The notes under the pieces are model-generated. The model was not told the DNA's origin. It searched no databases and saw only the letters and a program-made list of their open reading frames with translations. From NCBI GenBank assembly GCA_003222085.1, contig QHUK01000003.1, forward strand, positions 62,001 to 126,000: a stretch of 64,000 nt of DNA. The letters are read 5' to 3'. Made by a program: the position numbers and the translations under genes. Positions 59,650 to 64,000 of the stretch are shown here, one piece after another. Numbering within the stretch: the stretch's first letter is position 1; each line of letters starts with the position of its first letter. This DNA is from Gemmatimonadota bacterium. Its GTDB lineage: Bacteria > Gemmatimonadota > Gemmatimonadetes > Gemmatimonadales > GWC2-71-9.

Positions 59650-61902
59650 TCAGCGTTGCCGACTGCGCCGGAACTCGAGGATATACGCCCCGCCGGCCGG
59701 CAGCGCCAGCGCGATCGGCACGACGGCGCTCGAGAACTCACCGAACGGACGACGCCCGCGCTCCTCGATCCGCTCGATGTGCCCGCCGCCCGCGAGCCCG
59801 TACGCCGCCGGGTCGAAGGCGAATGAGACGGAGGTCGGCTCGGCGACGATGCTCGCGAGGGCGATGGCGACGCTCCCGTCTTCCGCGCGCCACGCGCCGG
59901 CGATCGCCGCGGGGTAGCGCGCCGCCGACACGGTAGGCCCCCCGCGTCGTGCGGCGTAGATGGAGACGCGCGAAAGGTCCACGTCCACCGACGCTACGCG
60001 CAGCTCCGGCGGGCGCAGGAATTCGCCGTACAGCAGATAGTCGAGCGCCCGCGCGCGGATACGGGCCAGGCGCATGAGGTAAGCCGTCTCCTCCGGCCGG
60101 TCGGCCAATTGCGACGCGCGGAAGTTCGCGATCGTGGGCTGTAATCCCCAGACGAAGGACCGCGCCTGCTCGAGATAGAACTGCCGGCGGAAGCGCGTGT
60201 CCAAGAGCTTCAGCGGCTCGGCCGGCGCGAACTGGGCGGGCCACAGCTCGTCATAGGGCGGCATGACGAGCGACGAGTAGCTGCCGTAGGTCACGCCATA
60301 GGCGTGGTAAACCGCCTGGAAGAAAGGAATAGGCTCCCATCCACTGCCCGGGTCGGTGTAGCGCTCCTGGCTGACCTGGAGGGTGAGCATGAGGTCCAGC
60401 TCTGGCAGCCACGGCTCGCCGGCGCCCTCGCCCGCGAGCAACACCGGGCGCCCGGCGGCGGCTCGGATCTGCGCCGCGAGGCCACGGAACCCGCCCATCC
60501 AGTAGTTGCCGCCGCCTACGGGATGTCCGTGCGTCGAATCCCAACACACGAGCGACTGGACCGCCTGGTCCATGTAGATCCCATCGGCGCCGTAGGCGTC
60601 CAACACGGTGTCCGCGATACCGGCGTACTTGGCGCGCCAGAAGGGCGTCGTCACGTCCATGGTGGCGCACGGCTGCGGATCGAACGTGTTGTAGGTCTCC
60701 TCGCGCACCCGGCCGTCCTTTTCCTTCACCGCCCAGCGCGCGGCGTGCTCGCGCGACCAGCTGGGCGTGCCGGTACACCACAGCCGCTGGTTCATGTAGA
60801 CCATGGCGCGGCTGCCGGCGGCGTGCGCCGCCGCAACGCCGGCGCGAAACGAATCGACGCCCTCGCGCGGCGGGAGGTAGTCGGGGAAGCTCGTGTCGTA
60901 GGGGCCGTGGTGCCACCAGTGCCAGTAGATGTTGACGGGCAGGCCCAGGGCACGCTGCAGGGCGAGCGCCGGCGGCACCACGCCGGGCGAGCGGCCGCGG
61001 TTCCAGACCCACATGCCGGTGCGGAGCAGCCACTCCGGAACGCGGCCCCGGGAGAGCCGGCTCTCGCGCGCCCAGGACTGGCGCGTTCCCCACGCGCGGT
61101 AACGCTCGGCCACGGTGATCCAGTCGCCCTGGAACGTCCCGAGGAGCGCGGCGTACGGCGGTGCCCACTGGGTTCTGGGGCTCGCCGGGTTCTCGAGCGG
61201 GTGGATCAGCTCGTAGCCGCGCGCGCCGTCGGAATCGCCCCAGACGGCGAACGTCTTGCGGTAGGCCAGTGTGTCGTCGGCGGCAGCGTAGAGGCCGGCC
61301 CCGCCGCGTCGGTACAACGCCACCACCTGGAGCGACAGCGTGCCCGGATAGGCCCACTCGAGCCGGCGGCCTCCGCCGTCCGGTCCCCCCCCGAGCAGCG
61401 TGGCCGGGTCCCGCGCCAGCGCGCCCATCCAACGGGGCACCGCGAGCTCTTCGCCACGCCCGAGCGGCGGTATACGGGCGAGCCGCGGGAAGCGCACCTG
61501 TTCGATCGCGAGGGCGCCCGGCGAGTCGACGACGATGCGCCACTCCGACAGGGCCGAGTCTCCTAGCAGGCGCACTGTGGCGGTGACATGCAGCCCCGGC
61601 GCTTCGTTCAGCCCGAAGTCACCCCAGACGAGCGCCAGCCCCCGCCCATCGCCCGGCAGCACGTGCCACGAGAAGCTGCGGGCGGAGCCGGGGACGACGC
61701 TCGAGTCGCCGGGGCCGAGGCGGTCGAGCCGCCAGATGGCGGTGGCGCTCCGCCCGCCGACGAAGGACTGACCGCTCGCACGGTCGGTGAGCGCGAGCAG
61801 CGAGCCATTGCCCGGGTCGAAGCCAAGCCGAAGGCGATCGTTTTGAAGCCAGAGCGTGTCCGCCGCGGCGACGGCGAGCAAGCTACCGAGCAGGATGTTC
61901 AC
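59650..61902 (-). CDS. predicted exported glycoside-hydrolase-like protein (DUF6259-type)
   Basis: 750 residues from the GTG in a GTGA overlap with the upstream muramidase gene; the track start 61959 runs into that gene. A short signal peptide (ILLGSLLAVAAA) is followed by a beta-sandwich part (residues 15-270) and a TIM-barrel-like core with VNIYWHWWHHGPYDTSFPDY, VYMNQRLWC, DAYGADGIYMDQAVQ (candidate acid/nucleophile) and LLAGEGAGEPWL. The C-terminus is another beta domain. The layout matches glycoside-hydrolase clans of the DUF6259 or GH36-like type, but I cannot name the substrate. Confidence 0.75.
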   Translation of the reverse strand: MNILLGSLLAVAAADTLWLQNDRLRLGFDPGNGSLLALTDRASGQSFVGGRSATAIWRLDRLGPGDSSVVPGSARSFSWHVLPGDGRGLALVWGDFGLNEAPGLHVTATVRLLGDSALSEWRIVVDSPGALAIEQVRFPRLARIPPLGRGEELAVPRWMGALARDPATLLGGGPDGGGRRLEWAYPGTLSLQVVALYRRGGAGLYAAADDTLAYRKTFAVWGDSDGARGYELIHPLENPASPRTQWAPPYAALLGTFQGDWITVAERYRAWGTRQSWARESRLSRGRVPEWLLRTGMWVWNRGRSPGVVPPALALQRALGLPVNIYWHWWHHGPYDTSFPDYLPPREGVDSFRAGVAAAHAAGSRAMVYMNQRLWCTGTPSWSREHAARWAVKEKDGRVREETYNTFDPQPCATMDVTTPFWRAKYAGIADTVLDAYGADGIYMDQAVQSLVCWDSTHGHPVGGGNYWMGGFRGLAAQIRAAAGRPVLLAGEGAGEPWLPELDLMLTLQVSQERYTDPGSGWEPIPFFQAVYHAYGVTYGSYSSLVMPPYDELWPAQFAPAEPLKLLDTRFRRQFYLEQARSFVWGLQPTIANFRASQLADRPEETAYLMRLARIRARALDYLLYGEFLRPPELRVASVDVDLSRVSIYAARRGGPTVSAARYPAAIAGAWRAEDGSVAIALASIVAEPTSVSFAFDPAAYGLAGGGHIERIEERGRRPFGEFSSAVVPIALALPAGGAYILEFRRSRQR

Positions 61903-63092
61903 CGGTAGATCAGGTAGGCGGCCCGCTTTGTTCGGAACGTCGCCTGGTCGCGCTCCCACTCGCGCAGCAGCTCCGCCAGCGTCCCTGCCTCAATCGCCTG
62001 CCGCAGCCGCGCGCTGCCGCCGTGGCGCTCGAGCGTCGCGCCCGCCCACTGGAATTGATCGGGGTGGAGCCGCCGGATGACGTCGATCATCAGCAACGAC
62101 GTCGCCAGCGGCCGATAGGAGGCGCGGTCGGTCAGCGTAAGACGCACACCCTTCAACACCTGGCCGGGATACTTCCGCGCGGTCTCCGCGGTCGGGAACT
62201 CGACCGCTTCGAACCGGATGCCGGGCAGGTTCATCGCATTCATGGCCGCGACGACCTCGGTGTTCCTGAGCCACGGTGCGCCGATCTGCTCGAACGGCAG
62301 GTCGGTGCCACGCCCTTCGGAGACGTTGGTCGCCTCGAAGAACACCGTGCCGGGGTAGTGGATCGCGGCTTCGAGCCGCCGGATATTGGGCGACGGGTTC
62401 ACCCAGGGCAGTCCCGTCTCGTCCCACCACATGTCGCGCCGCCAGCCCTCGACCGGCACGACGGTCAAGTCGGCGCCGATCCGCTGCTCCGCGTTGTACA
62501 TCCTGGCCAGCTCGCCCAGCGTCATGCCGTGACGCGACAGGACCGGATAGATGCCGACGAACGACTCGTAGGCGGGCTCGAGGATGTTCCCCTCGAGAAT
62601 GGTTCCGGTGACCGGGTTCGGCCGGTCCAGCACGACGATGGGGATCCCCTTCTCGGCCGCGGCCTGCATCGCGAGCGCGAGCGTGGACTCGAACGTGTAC
62701 TGCCGCACGCCCAGGTCCTGGATGTCGTAGACCAGCACGTCGATCCCCTCGAGCATCTGCGGCGTCGGCTTGTCGGTGTCGCCGTAGAGGGAATGGACCG
62801 GCAACCCGGTCTTCTCGTCTACTGTCGAGGCGACGCGCGTCTCGGCGACGCCGCGGATGCCGTGCTCGGGTGAGTAGAGCGCGACCAACGTCAGGTCCGG
62901 CACACCGCGGAGCAGGTCGATCGTGCTGCGTCGCTGGCGATCGATGCCGGACTGGTTCGTGATCAGCCCCACACGTTTGCCGCGCACCAGTGCGAGCGGG
63001 TGATCGACGAAGACCTCTATCCCCGGGCGGACAGCGGGCGCAGATGCGCACGCGACGGCGGCTGCGACGAGCAGGGCGGCGGAGCGTTGCAT
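61899..63092 (-). CDS. namZ: NamZ-like exo-beta-N-acetylmuramidase (DUF1343, GH171)
   Basis: 397 residues. A signal peptide with possible lipobox (AAAVAC, C15), then the DUF1343 pattern: GKRVGLITNQSGIDRQ, LVALYSPEHGIRGVAE, GLPVHSLYGDT, VLVYDIQDLGVRQYTFESTLALAM, VLDRPNP, and EGRGTDLPFEQIGAPWL. NamZ trims N-acetylmuramic acid from the non-reducing end of peptidoglycan fragments, in recycling or scavenging. The stop overlaps the next gene (GTGA), so the two are translationally coupled. Confidence 0.88.
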   Translation of the reverse strand: MQRSAALLVAAAVACASAPAVRPGIEVFVDHPLALVRGKRVGLITNQSGIDRQRRSTIDLLRGVPDLTLVALYSPEHGIRGVAETRVASTVDEKTGLPVHSLYGDTDKPTPQMLEGIDVLVYDIQDLGVRQYTFESTLALAMQAAAEKGIPIVVLDRPNPVTGTILEGNILEPAYESFVGIYPVLSRHGMTLGELARMYNAEQRIGADLTVVPVEGWRRDMWWDETGLPWVNPSPNIRRLEAAIHYPGTVFFEATNVSEGRGTDLPFEQIGAPWLRNTEVVAAMNAMNLPGIRFEAVEFPTAETARKYPGQVLKGVRLTLTDRASYRPLATSLLMIDVIRRLHPDQFQWAGATLERHGGSARLRQAIEAGTLAELLREWERDQATFRTKRAAYLIYR

Positions 63093-63257
63093 GATTTCGG
63101 TGACATGCTACGCGCTGCGGCCTAGATTGCAACCTGGTGCCCGCAGCCTTCCCGCGGTCCGAAAATGCCTCCACCAGAGGTAGCAGCGGGAACCTGACGC
63201 AGCACAGCTCCGTTGTTTCTGGGTCTGATACCCACTTTCGCTCGGAGGCAGGAACAC

Positions 63258-64000
63258 ATGGAGCAGCGCCACCTGGGGTCCCAAGGCCTCGTCGTGTCCG
63301 CGATGGGGCTCGGCTGCATGGGCATGTCCGACTTCTACGGCGACCGCGATGACGCCGAGTCGATCGCCACCATCCATCGCGCGATCGACCTCGGTATCAC
63401 CCTCCTCGACACGGCCGATATCTACGGCCCGTTCACCAACGAACGGCTCGTCGGCCAGGCAGTCGCGGACCGACGCGAGCGCGTCGTCCTGGCCACCAAG
63501 TTCGGCAACGTCCGCAAACCGGACGGGACCTTTGTGGGCGTGAACGGCCGCCCGGAGTACGTGCGCCAGGCCTGCGACGCCTCGCTCGCGCGACTCGGCG
63601 TGGCTCACATCGACCTCTACTACCAGCACCGCGTGGACCGGAGCGTGCCGATCGAGGAGACGGTCGGCGCGATGGCGGAGCTGGTGCGCGCCGGTAAGGT
63701 CCGCTATCTCGGCCTCTCGGAGGCCGCCCCCGTAACGATCCGGCGTGCACACGGAACGCACCCCATCAGCGCGCTCCAGACGGAGTACTCGCTCTGGAGT
63801 CGCGACCCGGAGGACGAGATTCTGCCCACGTGCCAGGAGCTGGGCATCGGCTTCGTCGCCTACAGCCCGCTGGGGCGCGGCTTCCTCTCGGGCCAGATAC
63901 GGCGCTACGAGGACCTCGCCCCGGACGACTGGCGGCGCAGCAATCCCCGCTTTCAGGGTGAGAACTTCACGAAGAACCTCGAGCTGGTGGCGCGCATCGA
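63258..64000 (+). CDS. aldo/keto reductase (3' end outside window)
   Basis: The frame is open to the right edge (about 247 residues seen). [24 protein letters not shown], the catalytic Asp/Tyr in [14 protein letters not shown], Lys in VLATKFG, His in YYQHRVDR, and the cofactor region [12 protein letters not shown] are those of the AKR13/YakC-type NADPH-dependent reductases. The substrate is unknown. The ATG follows CGGAGGCAGGAACAC. It is divergent from the namZ gene, and the 165-base gap between them holds no clear promoter that I can call. Confidence 0.92.
   Translation, partial: MEQRHLGSQGLVVSAMGLGCMGMSDFYGDRDDAESIATIHRAIDLGITLLDTADIYGPFTNERLVGQAVADRRERVVLATKFGNVRKPDGTFVGVNGRPEYVRQACDASLARLGVAHIDLYYQHRVDRSVPIEETVGAMAELVRAGKVRYLGLSEAAPVTIRRAHGTHPISALQTEYSLWSRDPEDEILPTCQELGIGFVAYSPLGRGFLSGQIRRYEDLAPDDWRRSNPRFQGENFTKNLELVARI

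Overview
The window looks like chromosome of a high-GC, Gram-negative (diderm) bacterium. I infer a member of the Gemmatimonadota or a close relative, probably from a metagenome-derived contig. The reasons are the high GC content, many GTG starts joined by ATGA/GTGA overlaps, a type IV pilus locus with a PilQ secretin, sigma-54 activators, lipoboxes on exported proteins, and a TonB-dependent receptor with a carboxypeptidase-like N-terminal domain. The phylum is an inference from gene content, not from a marker-gene tree. I see no rRNA, tRNA, CRISPR array or insertion sequence.

Bases 1-31000 are a type IV pilus locus. It runs pilC (cut by the window edge), an R2lox-type Mn/Fe oxidase, a reverse-strand exported JAMM-like protein, pilS and pilR. 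Next comes a block of seven polytopic or sugar-transfer genes: one membrane protein, a methyltransferase, a GT2 and four GT-C-like proteins, the last two being tandem TMTC-like paralogues. These are followed by the major pilin, a second kinase/activator pair, minor pilins (fimT/pilV/pilW/two pilX-like), pilMNOPQ, and a large lipoprotein coupled to pilQ. Two good sigma-54 (-24/-12) promoters are readable, one before pilA and one before the second pilX-like gene. This fits PilS/PilR control of pilin expression. The sugar-transfer block embedded between pilR and pilA suggests a glycosylated pilus or surface.

Bases 31100-43400 are mostly housekeeping: aroC-aroK, topA-trmFO-xerC-hslV-hslU as a tightly packed run, a lipoprotein of unknown function, then argF-gcvT-mogA from a clear sigma-70 promoter. 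Bases 43400-50000 are a signalling block. It holds a third sigma-54 activator with a pseudo-receiver, an iron-sulphur/[FeFe]-hydrogenase-like protein fused to an intact GGDEF diguanylate cyclase, an unknown protein, an HTH-receiver protein with inverted domain order, and a membrane HD-GYP phosphodiesterase of visibly lower GC. Bases 50000-64000 are accessory: a BTAD/AAA/TPR regulator on the minus strand, a trypsin-like lipoprotein, TPR and ankyrin proteins, and a minus-strand set (NamZ-like muramidase, glycoside-hydrolase-like protein, TonB-dependent receptor) that looks like a scavenging cluster. An aldo/keto reductase is cut by the right edge.

The most unusual feature of the window is its small repeats. 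Twin palindromes of the CCCCGGRC-type are inserted in frame inside pilQ, aroC and (single) topA. Other palindromes sit inside hslU and a sigma-54 activator. Heptamer arrays that form inverted structures occupy gene junctions and even supply the last codons of trmFO. GGAGGTT arrays with a period of about 10 bp sit just upstream of aroC and mogA. The strongest candidates for a previously undescribed system are the iron-sulphur-sensing diguanylate cyclase module with its HD-GYP neighbour, and the sigma-54-controlled, TMTC-associated pilus locus.
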